Source: an uncultured Duodenibacillus sp.
GTDB lineage: Bacteria > Pseudomonadota > Gammaproteobacteria > Burkholderiales > Burkholderiaceae_F
Length of the DNA stretch: 64,000 bases
NCBI GenBank assembly: GCA_944390715.1
Contig: CALXQS010000006.1
Coordinates: forward strand, 1-64,000
Direction: 5' to 3'
This document shows positions 25,424 through 34,244 of the stretch, piece by piece. The position numbers and the translations under genes are program-made. Position 1 is the stretch's first letter, and the number at the start of each line of letters is the position of its first letter. The notes beneath the pieces were generated by a model. The model had not been told where the DNA came from. It saw only the letters and a program-made list of their open reading frames with translations, and did not search any database.

Positions 25424-26899
25424 CTAGGATGCGCTTTGCGCCTGTGGCTGAGCAGCGCTGCGCGCCTCAAGCTCGCGATCGAGCTGCTTGACTGCCTCAG
25501 AAGGCTGCCAGCCGCCGCCCATGGCCCGATACAAAGCTATGAGCTGCGTGGCCAGATCGGCCTTGTTGCTTTGCAGCGTTTCTCGGGCGTTGTAAAGACT
25601 GCGTTGGGTATTGAGAATCGTCTGATAGTCGGTGAGCCCCGCCTTGTATTGCTGCATGGCAAGATCGGCCGCCGATTCAGCGGCATCAAGCGCGCGCTGC
25701 AAAGCATGCTCGCGGCGCTGTGCGGTCGTAATGCCCGTGAGCGCATTCTCAGTTTCTTCAAGCGCCTCGAGCAGCACCGCCGAGTACGCGGCGCGGGCGC
25801 GGTCAAGCTCTGCCAACGCCTGTTCCGAGGCTGTAACCTGCGCACCCCAGTCGAAAATGGGCACGGAAAGCGCGCCGATCAAAGCCGCAACGCCGGTGCC
25901 GGAGGCACCCAGAGCACTGATGGTTGCCGCCTGCGTGCCGAGATTGCCTGTGAGCGACAAATTTGGAAACCACTGCGAGCGGGCCTCATAAACGCGGTCG
26001 GAAGCAGCCGCAAGCGCGTAAAAAGCCGAACGCATATCAGGGCGCTGCTTCAGTGTTTCAGCCGGCAGCGATACGGCAAGAGCATCGGGAGCCTGCGGCA
26101 CGACCTCTTCATCGCTGACCTGAAGCGTTTCTGCCGCCTGACCGGTCAGGCGTGCAAGCGCATTGCGGTACTCGACGATGGACGATTCCGTCAGAGGAAT
26201 TTGCGCCCGAGCTCCTTCGACATTGCTGATGGCCTGATCGAGCTCGGTCCTGTCAGACAAGCCGGCGTCGTAATTCCACCGAGCGATGTCGCGGGCCTGC
26301 TTGTAATTTTCAAACGTCATCACGGCAATGCGCTTGCGCACATAAGCCAGCCTTAGATTGACGTAAGTCTGCGCAACCTCAGAGGCAACCATGATGCGCG
26401 TGTCTTCGAGCGTCATGGCGCTTGCCATTGCCTCAAGCTTGGCGGCGCGTCTGGCGGCGATGTTCCCGCCGGCAAGAGAAAACGACCAAGCCGCCGAGCC
26501 CTCTAGTCCCCAGCTTTCCGTCGTATCCCCCGTGCTGCGGCGCTGTCCGCTGGCGTTCATGCCTGCAGACAGACTCGGAAAGAGATCAGCCGTTGCCTTG
26601 TCAGCAAGCGCCGCAGCATTTCTCAGGTTGGCGACAGCCGTGAGCACGTCGGTGTTGGCGCGAGCCGCCGCCTCAAGCAGTCCATTGAGCTCTGGATTGT
26701 CCCAAGCCTGCCACCAGTGCGCATTCTGTTCGAGAGAAGCCGCCGCGAGCCTCGGCATGCGCGCCGACCACTCAGCGGGCTCAATGTCGCGCTGCGACTG
26801 AAGAAACTCAGCGTTGCTGGCGCACCCAGCAAGAAGCATTGCCGCCAGAGCAGCTGCCGCTGCAGCACGAATGGTCGTCTTTATTCTTGTCTTTTTCAT
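25424..26899 (-). CDS. Outer-membrane efflux lipoprotein (NodT/TolC family)
   Basis: Outer-membrane channel for the MacAB-type pump encoded downstream. The 491-residue precursor has a type II signal peptide with lipobox LLAGC (cysteine near residue 26) and two OEP repeats with long alanine/glutamine-rich helices, e.g. TDVLTAVANLRNAAALADKATADLFPSLS and its second-half partner DYQTILNTQRSLYNARETLQSNKADL. This organisation is typical of the NodT family. It is the first gene of the operon, giving the pump its own channel rather than a shared TolC. Confidence 0.9.
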   Translation of the reverse strand: MKKTRIKTTIRAAAAAALAAMLLAGCASNAEFLQSQRDIEPAEWSARMPRLAAASLEQNAHWWQAWDNPELNGLLEAAARANTDVLTAVANLRNAAALADKATADLFPSLSAGMNASGQRRSTGDTTESWGLEGSAAWSFSLAGGNIAARRAAKLEAMASAMTLEDTRIMVASEVAQTYVNLRLAYVRKRIAVMTFENYKQARDIARWNYDAGLSDRTELDQAISNVEGARAQIPLTESSIVEYRNALARLTGQAAETLQVSDEEVVPQAPDALAVSLPAETLKQRPDMRSAFYALAAASDRVYEARSQWFPNLSLTGNLGTQAATISALGASGTGVAALIGALSVPIFDWGAQVTASEQALAELDRARAAYSAVLLEALEETENALTGITTAQRREHALQRALDAAESAADLAMQQYKAGLTDYQTILNTQRSLYNARETLQSNKADLATQLIALYRAMGGGWQPSEAVKQLDRELEARSAAQPQAQSAS

Positions 26900-27092
26900 A
26901 TCTGGTCTCTCTTTTTTCTTTTCAGGCCTTGCAAAGAAAAAAGCTTGCTCGAAAAAACGGGGGACTCCGACTGTAGCCGCTGCAGTTTAGGAAAAACTGA
27001 AGCCGCTGAAGTCCGCTGATGCTTATTTGGATTCTATTTATTTCCGTCTGTGAATATTTTCGATGCAGCAACCGTAAACTTTTCCCTTGTCA

Positions 27093-27110
27093 ATGCAAAG
27101 TTATGCAAAG
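27093..27110. promoter_or_regulatory. Direct repeat ATGCAAAG x2 in the efflux/two-component intergenic region
   Basis: ATGCAAAG at 27093-27100 and again at 27103-27110, exactly 10 bp apart. Same-face tandem repeats are how OmpR-family regulators bind. The site lies between the divergent efflux operon and the response-regulator gene. The rest of 26900-27378 shows no gene. Confidence 0.45.
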
Positions 27111-27378
27111 AACAATGCCTAAACCGTGCATCTTGCACAAGCTCCATGCAAAAATGAGTCAGCTCTTGCTAGGCTTGATCCGCAAAGAATTTGGCTGCAC
27201 AGGCAAGCAGCTCGTCGAGCATCGTCGTTTTCCATAATCTCAGACGTCTGTTTGCAGAGAATCGCCGTCATTAAAATTTGCCCCCCGCCAGCTTGACTTG
27301 GCGCGCCGCTGCTGTGTCCATCTTCCGGCACTCAGGCTTCAAAACGCTTCAAAACCTGTTTCTTACTTGAGCAAGCTT

Positions 27379-28086
27379 ATGTATACACGTCCGCAAAAAA
27401 TCCTCATCATCGACGACGACGTTGAGCTCGCCACGCTTCTTACCGACTACCTTACGCTCGAAGGGTTTGAGGCTCGCTCGGCTCAAAATGGTCTTGACGG
27501 CCTTACGATGCTCGCCGGCGACGAATTTGACTTGGTCGTGCTTGACGTCATGATGCCCGGCATGTCGGGCACCGAAACGCTCACCAAAATTCGAGAAAAA
27601 TACAAAATCCCCGTATTGATGCTCACGGCTCGCGGCGACCCGGTCGACCGCATTCTTGGACTCGAGCTCGGAGCCGACGACTATGTGCCGAAGCCATGCA
27701 CGCCGCGCGAGCTCGTAGCTCGCATGCGCGCCATTTTGCGCCGCACCGCTTCCGGAGAAAACTCCAACGGCCCCGTGCAGGTCGGCAAGCTTGCCGTTGA
27801 CCTTTCTCAGCGACGCGTCACTTACGACGGTCAGCCGATCGCCTTTACGGGAACCGAGCTTGCGCTCGTTGAAATGCTCGCTCGTCACGCTGGCAAGCCT
27901 GTTGCCAAAGCCGACATCTACCCGCGCATTCTCGGCCGCCCGATGGGGCGCTATGACCGCGCCATCGACGTGCACATTTCGTCTATCCGTCACAAGCTGC
28001 AGGAGTTTGCTCACGACGACCTCGCCATTGAAAGCGTGCGCGGCGTCGGCTATCAGCTCATTGCCAGGGGCGATTCCCATCAATAG
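27379..28086 (+). CDS. CpxR-like OmpR-family response regulator
   Basis: DNA-binding regulator of 235 residues: receiver domain (residues 1-118) with acidic pocket IDDD, phospho-acceptor D56 in LVVLDVMMP and conserved K in VPKPCTPREL, and a C-terminal winged helix with the recognition region YDRAIDVHISSIRHKL. The winged-helix sequence (ELALVEMLARHAGKPVAKADIYPRILGR) resembles CpxR/RstA-type envelope-stress regulators. The ATG at 27379 is preferred over upstream non-ATG starts. The sensor kinase gene starts 23 bp downstream; the efflux operon is divergent and a likely target. Confidence 0.9.
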   Translation: MYTRPQKILIIDDDVELATLLTDYLTLEGFEARSAQNGLDGLTMLAGDEFDLVVLDVMMPGMSGTETLTKIREKYKIPVLMLTARGDPVDRILGLELGADDYVPKPCTPRELVARMRAILRRTASGENSNGPVQVGKLAVDLSQRRVTYDGQPIAFTGTELALVEMLARHAGKPVAKADIYPRILGRPMGRYDRAIDVHISSIRHKLQEFAHDDLAIESVRGVGYQLIARGDSHQ

Positions 28087-28109
28087 GCCTTCGTCACGGA
28101 TATCAGGCA

Positions 28110-29513
28110 ATGCAGGACAAATTCAAAGGGGCGGCCGGCGGCATTTTTCTAAAGTTTTTTTTAGGTCTTTGGATCGCGATTCTTCTCGTAGCTGGTCTAG
28201 CCTGGACTTTGAGCGCAGACCGCAGGGACGCTCCGCAAAATTACGGCTCCATTGAGCGCGGCCCGGGCGTATGCCGCGCCATTGACGTTGCCCGAAACAT
28301 GCAGCGCTGGGGCGGAACCGAGGCCATGCTCAATTGGCTGCGCGACAAATCCTCAAACACCAAGCCTGAGGTTTTCGTGCTTGATGCACAAGGACGGGAA
28401 ATCAGCGGCCGCGCAGCTCCTGCCATGGCTCTCGAGGAACTTAAATCCATGGATCCGCGGATGTTCTCGCGCGGCCACCGACACCGGCACTGCGGCCGCG
28501 TCGGCGTTGTTGTTGCACCGGTAGATGGCTTTGGCGAATGCACCTTTTTCACCGTCCGCACCGATCCGCCGCCGCCTCGTCCATGGCTCGGAACCTTGTG
28601 GCGGCTGCCGCTTTGGGTCTGGGTCGTGATGCTTGCCTTCGTTACGACGCTCGTTTCCGGGGCTCTTGCTTGGAATCAGGCCCGACCTGTGCGAAAACTG
28701 CACTGGGCCATGCAGAAGGCCGCCGAGGGCAATCTGGATGTGCGCATCGCCGGCGAGGTCGGCAACAGACACGATGAGATCGGCGCCCTGGCACGCCAGT
28801 TTGACGAAATGGCCGAGCGCATTACCGGACTGCTCAAACGGCAAAAGCGCCTGTTTCACGACGTCAGCCATGAGCTCAGAAGCCCGCTTGCCCGCATCAG
28901 CATTGCCATTGCGCTTGCGCAGAAAAATCCCCAAAAGACCGACGAGCTGCTCGAGCGCATTGAGCGCGACGTCCAGTCGCTTGATGCTCTTGTCGATGAG
29001 CTGCTGACCTATGCACGGCTCGACGACAATGCTCCAATGAATTTTGAGGTGCTCAACATCGTTGCACTGATTGAAGGCGTGGTTGACGACGCCAACTTTG
29101 AAGGCAGCGCCAAAAACGTTGCGGTGCGCCTGAATGCTCCCAAGCAGTGTCTTGTCAACACGCACGTCGATACGCTGCTGCGCGCCGTTGAAAATCTTAT
29201 TCGCAACGCCATTCGCTATTCACCCCCGCAAAGCACTATCGACGTCGATGTCGCAACGACTCAAAGCCAAGCAGTCATCACGGTCGCCGACCACGGACCT
29301 GGCATGCCTGAAGATGAAATCGAGCGCATGTTCGACCCGTTCGTGCGAGGAAAAAATCAGGCCACAGGCAACGGCTTCGGTCTGGGACTTGCCATCGCCA
29401 AACGCGCTGTTGAGCGCCACGGCGGCTCTCTGTCGGCGGCCAACCGTCCTGAAGGAGGCCTGATGATGACGATCACCTTGCCGCTCGCACAGAAAAAACC
29501 TGCCGGCAGTTAG
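28110..29513 (+). CDS. CpxA-like sensor histidine kinase with His/Cys-rich sensor domain
   Basis: Inner-membrane sensor of 467 residues: helix 1 (about 13-34), a periplasmic domain of about 130 residues, helix 2 (about 166-188), HAMP linker (190-240), H-box FHDVSHELRSPLARI with phospho-accepting H254, then N (NLIRNAIRYSP), G1 (DHGPGMP) and G2 (NGFGLGLAIAK) boxes of the ATPase domain. The periplasmic part holds HRHRHC at 123-128 plus C55 and C144, residues that could bind a metal or sense redox state. It follows its cognate regulator directly and is ended by a strong terminator. Confidence 0.9.
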   Translation: MQDKFKGAAGGIFLKFFLGLWIAILLVAGLAWTLSADRRDAPQNYGSIERGPGVCRAIDVARNMQRWGGTEAMLNWLRDKSSNTKPEVFVLDAQGREISGRAAPAMALEELKSMDPRMFSRGHRHRHCGRVGVVVAPVDGFGECTFFTVRTDPPPPRPWLGTLWRLPLWVWVVMLAFVTTLVSGALAWNQARPVRKLHWAMQKAAEGNLDVRIAGEVGNRHDEIGALARQFDEMAERITGLLKRQKRLFHDVSHELRSPLARISIAIALAQKNPQKTDELLERIERDVQSLDALVDELLTYARLDDNAPMNFEVLNIVALIEGVVDDANFEGSAKNVAVRLNAPKQCLVNTHVDTLLRAVENLIRNAIRYSPPQSTIDVDVATTQSQAVITVADHGPGMPEDEIERMFDPFVRGKNQATGNGFGLGLAIAKRAVERHGGSLSAANRPEGGLMMTITLPLAQKKPAGS

Positions 29514-29534
29514 AAAAAAAGATGCAGGGCTCCC

Positions 29535-29580
29535 AGCACCCGGCCTTGAGTTGTTCCTCAGCCGGGTGCTTTTAATTTTT
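29535..29580 (+). terminator. Terminator after the two-component operon
   Basis: AGCACCCGGC (29535-29544) pairs with GCCGGGTGCT (29561-29570), followed by TTTTaattttt. Confidence 0.88.
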
Positions 29581-29586
29581 CCTTGT

Positions 29587-30435
29587 TCAGGCAAGCAGCC
29601 TCAGCACTTCCTCGTGCAGCGCACCGCCAGCGGTGCACACCGCCGAGAGTTCCGCAAGCGGATTGCCGCCCGTCATGGACGTCACAACGCCGCCGGCGCC
29701 TTCAACAACCGGCAGCAGCGCCGCCAGATCCCAGTAGCACAAGTCCGGATCAATCATGATGTCGGCGCCTGCACTTGCCACAGCAAAATATCCGAAGCAG
29801 TCGCCCATCGTGCGGTAGAGCTTTGCCCGGTCAATGAGTTTTTGCATGCGCGAATCGCCCTTTTGCTCGGACGTCGTCCAATGGCTTGTCGTCAGCAGCG
29901 TTGCCTGCGACAGACTTGCACAAGGCCGCACTTTAAGAACGCGCTCGAAGCTTCTTGAGGCCGTGGCTACCCGCATGGTCGTCTGCTCAAGCGTGCCGAT
30001 CGTGCGCACGCCGGCCGCTGCATGGCTGATCGAAGAAATAATCGGCCGAAACCCTTGGCCATCATCGCGTTCAAGCGCAATGAGCGTGCCGAAGAGAAAG
30101 CTGTTGGTGATGAAGCTGCGGGTGCCGTCGACAGGATCCAAAATCCAGCGATAGCGCACGCCGCCGCAGACTGCCTCGTCTGCCTCTTTGACGCCGAACT
30201 CTTCGCCGAAAATGCCGTGCGCGGGAAACCGCTTTTCAATGAGCCTGCGCATGGCGAGCTCGGCCCCCTTGTCGGCTTCGGTCACGGGAGTGCCGTTGTA
30301 TTTGTCGTCGACATGAATGCCGGTGAGAAATTTTTCCCCAATCACGGCAAAAGCCGCATCGATGAGCTCATGAAAAAATGGAATGAATTCTTCTTTTTCC
30401 TGCGCCGTTGCAGGCATTGTGTAGGTCTGCCGCAT
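29587..30435 (-). CDS. Inositol-monophosphatase-family phosphatase (HisN-like)
   Basis: Mg2+-dependent phosphatase of 282 residues with the family metal sites: GEEFG, the motif WILDPVDGTRSF and the second site YWDLAALLPVVEGAGG. The sequence around the DPVDGT motif (FITNSFLFGTLIAL) is of the group including histidinol-phosphate phosphatase HisN; a general inositol or sugar phosphatase role is equally possible. No histidine genes are nearby. The ATG at 30435 has GGAG eight bases upstream; a second ATG six codons later is less favoured. Converges with the two-component operon. Confidence 0.82.
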   Translation of the reverse strand: MRQTYTMPATAQEKEEFIPFFHELIDAAFAVIGEKFLTGIHVDDKYNGTPVTEADKGAELAMRRLIEKRFPAHGIFGEEFGVKEADEAVCGGVRYRWILDPVDGTRSFITNSFLFGTLIALERDDGQGFRPIISSISHAAAGVRTIGTLEQTTMRVATASRSFERVLKVRPCASLSQATLLTTSHWTTSEQKGDSRMQKLIDRAKLYRTMGDCFGYFAVASAGADIMIDPDLCYWDLAALLPVVEGAGGVVTSMTGGNPLAELSAVCTAGGALHEEVLRLLA

Positions 30436-30596
30436 TCAATATGCTCCGATGATTTTTTCCCTGATAAAACTTCAAAAAACTGACCGCCCACTAAAGGCTT
30501 CAGAGGGACAACTGATCATAGCGCGCGATTTTTTCAATTTGATTTTGTCCGCTTCAAGCACGATTTCCTCAAGCGCCCCGGAGCACATTTGCCTTG

Positions 30597-30633
30597 ATTG
30601 CATACACCTATGGGAGTCATAGGCATTGCTTGG
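30597..30633. promoter_or_regulatory. OxyR-like dyad upstream of ahpC
   Basis: ATTG-N7-CTAT-N7-ATAG-N7-TTGG: both inner quarter-sites match the OxyR pattern ATAG-N7-CTAT-N7-ATAG-N7-CTAT perfectly, the left outer site three of four, the right one poorly. The centre is also a perfect CCTATG-ggagt-CATAGG dyad. It lies about 225 bp upstream of the start codon. Confidence 0.45.
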
Positions 30634-30809
30634 TCAAACGCACGAAAAAACACGGTGTGCAGCAGGCAATTTTTTCTTGAATATCAATGAACTAGATCAA
30701 ATTTCTCCAACCAGCGCGACAAGCTTTCGAATCATTCGCATTTTGTTTCATTTGCCGAGAGAAAATGGCGCGCGCAGGCGTGTTAAAGTTCATCGCATCC
30801 AAAATCAAT

Positions 30810-30824
30810 TGAGAATGATTTTCA
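30810..30824. promoter_or_regulatory. Fur-like box upstream of ahpC
   Basis: TGAGAAT-G-ATTTTCA matches the 7-1-7 Fur consensus TGATAAT-N-ATTATCA in 12 of 14 defined positions. It ends 32 bp before the start codon, where it would cover the promoter or transcription start. The rest of 30436-30856 has no gene. Confidence 0.55.
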
Positions 30825-30856
30825 TAAACATTTTCGCTTATTGGGAGATTTTCACC

Positions 30857-31420
30857 ATGTCGATTCTTCGCACCGAAGTGCTTCCGTTTTCCGCCAAAGC
30901 CTTTAAGGACGGCGACTTCATCAACGTTTCCGAAGCTGATCTGCACGGCAAGTGGTCGGTTGTTTTCTTCTATCCGGCTGACTTCACGTTTGTGTGCCCG
31001 ACCGAACTTGAAGACCTTGCCGAGACCTATGACGAATTTCAGAAACTCGGCGTTGAAGTCTATGCGGTCTCGACCGACACGCACTTTACGCACATGGCCT
31101 GGCACGGTTCGAGCCCTGCCGTCGGCAAAGTCCGCTTCCCGATGGTCGGCGACCCCACCGGCACGATCTGCCGCAACTTCGGCGTCATGATTGAAGCTGA
31201 CGGTCTGGCAGAACGCGGCACCTTCGTCGTCAACCCGCAGGGACGCGTCGTGGTGGCTGAACTGCACGACGGCAACATCGGCCGCGATGCCCGTGAACTG
31301 CTGCGCAAGGTGCAGGCCGCGCAGTATGTTGCAGCCAACCCCTCTGAGGTTTGCCCTGCCAAGTGGCGTCCGGGCGAAAAGACGCTCACCCCGTCGGCTG
31401 AACTTGTCGGCAAGCTCTAA
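30857..31420 (+). CDS. ahpC: Peroxiredoxin AhpC (2-Cys, typical)
   Basis: Reduces hydrogen peroxide and organic hydroperoxides in the cytosol. The 187-residue protein has the E. coli AhpC length. The peroxidatic cysteine is C47 in FTFVCPTELEDL and the resolving cysteine C166 in EVCPAKW. The catalytic threonine/proline pair sits in TFVCP, and the dimer region FGVMIEADGLAERGTFVVNP is intact. The ATG at 30857 follows a GGGAG site. ahpF, usually next to ahpC, is not in the window, so the reductase is encoded elsewhere or another donor is used. OxyR-like and Fur-like sites lie upstream and a terminator follows. Confidence 0.95.
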   Translation: MSILRTEVLPFSAKAFKDGDFINVSEADLHGKWSVVFFYPADFTFVCPTELEDLAETYDEFQKLGVEVYAVSTDTHFTHMAWHGSSPAVGKVRFPMVGDPTGTICRNFGVMIEADGLAERGTFVVNPQGRVVVAELHDGNIGRDARELLRKVQAAQYVAANPSEVCPAKWRPGEKTLTPSAELVGKL

Positions 31421-31444
31421 ATCAAACTTCTAGAGCTTTTTCCG

Positions 31445-31476
31445 AGGCCTTTGCAGCAACTCTGCGAAGGCCTTTT
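31445..31476 (+). terminator. Terminator after ahpC
   Basis: AGGCCTTTGCAG pairs with CTGCGAAGGCC (one mismatch) around CAACT, followed by TTTT. Confidence 0.82.
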
Positions 31477-31619
31477 GTCTTCCGCGAAATTGAAAAAGAT
31501 CCTTCTTTTGAGTGACGGTTGTCAAAAGGCCTACTGTTCAAAGATTTCTATGTTTGGCTTTCTGTGCGGCTTAGGTGCAGAATGAAGCATTATTCTTGAG
31601 ACTATATCGGAGGATTGGT

Positions 31620-33671
31620 ATGTCGAATTTTCCCACTGAAAACCTTCGTACTGTAGCGTTGGTCGGGCACGGCGCCAGCGGCAAAACGAGCCTGATTGAA
31701 GCCATGCTGATGCGCTCAGGAGCGATTGCTGAAGTCGGCAGCGTTGAACGCGGCACCACTGTTTGCGACAACGATCCCCAGGAAAAAGCCGTCGGCCATT
31801 CTCTGCGCATGGCTGTCGCGCATCTGGAAACGGCCATGCCCGACCTGACCCCCGTACGCATTCACGTCCTCGACACGCCGGGCAACCCTGACTACGTCGG
31901 CCAGGCACTTTCGGCACTTGATGCCGTCAAGTCGGTCGCAGTCGTCGTCGACGCCACCAAGGGCATCGAACTGATGACGCGCCGCATGATGCAGTGGGCT
32001 GAAGAACGCGGTCTGTGCCGCGTGATCGTCATCAACAAGATTGATGCGCCGGACGTAGATCTCGCCGGTCTGCTCAAAGAACTTCAGGAAACTTTCGGCA
32101 ACGCCGTCCTTCCGATCAACCTGCCTACCAAGGGCGCCACGCGCGTGATCGACTGCTTTGACCGCGATCATGGCGACGCCGACATCATGAGTGTGCACGA
32201 CGTTCACCGCGCCTTCATTGAGCGCGTTGTGGAAGTCGACGACGAAACGATGGAGCGCTATCTTGAAGAAGGCGACGCGGATCCTGCCACGCTGCATGCA
32301 CCCATTACGAAGGCTCTGCGTGAAGGGCACATCATTCCGGTTTGCTTTACGAGCGCTAAAAAGCTCATCGGCATTCGCGACTTCATGAAGGTGATCATTC
32401 GCCATCTGCCCTCTCCGGCAGAGGCCAACGACGCACAGTTCATCGACAAGGACGGCAATCCGTTCGTCACCACGCCCGACAGCTCCAAACCCATCATCGC
32501 CCACGTCTTCAAGGTCGTCAGCGATCCCTTTGTCGGCAAGATCGGCGTCTTCCGCGTCCATCAAGGCCGCATCACCCCGGGCTCGACGCTTTACGTCAAC
32601 GACAACAAAAAGCCCATCAAGGTTGCTCGCCCGCTGCTGCTGCAGGGCAAAAACGCCTCTGAAACCGATGAGCTGCACCCGGGCGACATCGGCGCGCTCA
32701 ACAAAATTGACGAGCTCACCTACGGCTGCATCCTGCATTCTGATCCAGCCGACGACGGCATCCGCATGCGTCCTCTTCCCTTCCCCAAGCCCATGTTCGG
32801 CTTGGCTATCGCTCCGGCGCGCCGTGGAGATGAAGGCCGCATGAGCGAAGTATTGAACAAGATGCTCGCCGAAGATCCGACGTTGTCGGTCGATCATGAC
32901 GTTGTTCTCAACGAAACCGTATTGCGCGGCCTGACCGAAATGCATGTCCGCACGGTGCTCGAACGCATGAAGGATCAATTCAAGCTCGAAGTCGTCACCA
33001 GCAATCCCTCGGTTCCGTATCGTGAAACCATCGGCGCTTCGGCAGAGGGGCACGCACGTCACAAGAAGCAGACGGGCGGCGCCGGCCAGTTCGGCGAGGT
33101 GTATCTGCGCGTTGAACCGCTTCCGCGCGGATCCGGCTTTGAATTCGTCGATCAGGTCAAGGGCGGCGTCATTCCCTACAACCTGATTCCTGCCGTTGAG
33201 AAGGGTGTTCGCGAAGTGCTCGCCACGGGCTACGTCGCCGGCTATCCGATCGAGGACATCCGTGTGGTTGTCTATGACGGCAAGTCGCACCCCGTTGATT
33301 CCAAGGAAGTTGCCTTCGTTGCCGCCGGCCGCAAGGCCATGCTTGACGCTCTGGCAAAAGCTTCGCCGCAAGTGCTCGAGCCGATCGTCTCGATTCTGAT
33401 CACGGCGCCCGACAACTTCATGGGCGACATCACGGGCGATCTTGCAAGCCGCAGAGGACAGATCGTAGGCACCGACAATCTGCCCGGCGGTCTGATGGAA
33501 ATTCGCGCCACGGCGCCGCTTTCCGAACTTGACGGCTATGCCACGCGCCTGCACGCGCTCACTCAGGGCGCCGGCGCCTTCACGATGGATTTGGCGGGCT
33601 ATCAGCCTGTTCCGGCTCAAAAGCAGGCTGAACTTGCAAGCAAGTTCAGCCGCAAGGCCGAAGAAGACTAA
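31620..33671 (+). CDS. Elongation factor G-like GTPase (EF-G2 type)
   Basis: Translational GTPase paralogue of 683 residues. The P-loop is GHGASGKTS (about residues 16-24), DTPG is in HVLDTPGNPDY and NKID in VIVINKIDAPD. The switch I region (SVERGTTVCDNDPQEKAVGHS) lacks the EF-G sequence with MDWMEQERERGIT, as is usual in the EF-G2/FusA2-like group of uncertain function. Domains II-V are complete to the LxxYATRLHALTQGAGAFTM end of EF-G. It stands alone, away from the str ribosomal operon. GGAGG precedes the ATG at 31620. Possible roles are ribosome recycling or stress-related translation; not testable from sequence. Confidence 0.88.
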   Translation: MSNFPTENLRTVALVGHGASGKTSLIEAMLMRSGAIAEVGSVERGTTVCDNDPQEKAVGHSLRMAVAHLETAMPDLTPVRIHVLDTPGNPDYVGQALSALDAVKSVAVVVDATKGIELMTRRMMQWAEERGLCRVIVINKIDAPDVDLAGLLKELQETFGNAVLPINLPTKGATRVIDCFDRDHGDADIMSVHDVHRAFIERVVEVDDETMERYLEEGDADPATLHAPITKALREGHIIPVCFTSAKKLIGIRDFMKVIIRHLPSPAEANDAQFIDKDGNPFVTTPDSSKPIIAHVFKVVSDPFVGKIGVFRVHQGRITPGSTLYVNDNKKPIKVARPLLLQGKNASETDELHPGDIGALNKIDELTYGCILHSDPADDGIRMRPLPFPKPMFGLAIAPARRGDEGRMSEVLNKMLAEDPTLSVDHDVVLNETVLRGLTEMHVRTVLERMKDQFKLEVVTSNPSVPYRETIGASAEGHARHKKQTGGAGQFGEVYLRVEPLPRGSGFEFVDQVKGGVIPYNLIPAVEKGVREVLATGYVAGYPIEDIRVVVYDGKSHPVDSKEVAFVAAGRKAMLDALAKASPQVLEPIVSILITAPDNFMGDITGDLASRRGQIVGTDNLPGGLMEIRATAPLSELDGYATRLHALTQGAGAFTMDLAGYQPVPAQKQAELASKFSRKAEED

Positions 33672-33721
33672 TCCAGCATCCGTCCGCACTGCCGGCAGTC
33701 GCTGCCGGCAGCTGCCGGATG

Positions 33722-33765
33722 GACGAAAAGCCGACAGCGCATTTTGCGTCTGTCGGCTTTTCGTC
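33722..33765. terminator. Bidirectional terminator between EF-G2 and dtd
   Basis: GACGAAAAGCCGACAG (33722-33737) pairs perfectly with CTGTCGGCTTTTCGTC (33750-33765). It closes both convergent genes. Two short CTGCCGGCAG palindromes lie just before it. Confidence 0.85.
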
Positions 33766-33791
33766 TGCAAGGCTGCTGTCGAGAGCTCGGC

Positions 33792-34229
33792 TTAATTTGA
33801 CAACGTAATCGTGACCGGCCCGTCGTTGACTAGCCGCACGGCCATGTGAGCGCCGAATTCTCCCGTTGCCACCTTCAAGCCTCCTGCCGCGCACTCCCGG
33901 ACAAAGAGCTCATAGAGCGCACGCCCCGTCGCTGGGTCGGCCGCCGGAGTAAAGCTCGGCCGATTGCCGCTGCGCGTGTCGGCCGCAAGCGTAAACTGAG
34001 AAACCACGAGAATTTCTCCGCCGACATCGGTCACCGAACGATTCATTTTGCCTGCATCATCTTCAAATATCCGGTAGCGCAGGACTCGAGAGGCAAGTGC
34101 GCGTGCCTTGTCCTCATCGTCGCCCTTGACGGCGCAAACCAAAATCATCAGTCCGCGCCCAATGCAGCCGATCGTTTTGGAATCTACCGTCACGTCGGCC
34201 ATCGACACACGCTGCAACAAAGCAATCAT
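33792..34229 (-). CDS. dtd: D-aminoacyl-tRNA deacylase
   Basis: Removes D-amino acids (and glycine mischarged on tRNA-Ala) from tRNAs. The 145-residue protein is the usual length and holds the two active-site loops: [20 protein letters not shown] and the C-terminal [15 protein letters not shown] (the Gly-cisPro element). AAGGAG precedes the start. It follows tyrS by 15 bp, so the two are co-transcribed; the pairing makes sense since Dtd clears D-Tyr-tRNA made by TyrRS. Confidence 0.96.
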   Translation of the reverse strand: MIALLQRVSMADVTVDSKTIGCIGRGLMILVCAVKGDDEDKARALASRVLRYRIFEDDAGKMNRSVTDVGGEILVVSQFTLAADTRSGNRPSFTPAADPATGRALYELFVRECAAGGLKVATGEFGAHMAVRLVNDGPVTITLSN

Positions 34230-34244
34230 GACAAAGCTGCTCCT

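Noticed and set aside
31716-33770. Minus-strand frame of 684 codons opposite the EF-G-like gene
   Set aside because: Shadow of the EF-G-like gene; histidine- and aspartate-rich random-looking composition.
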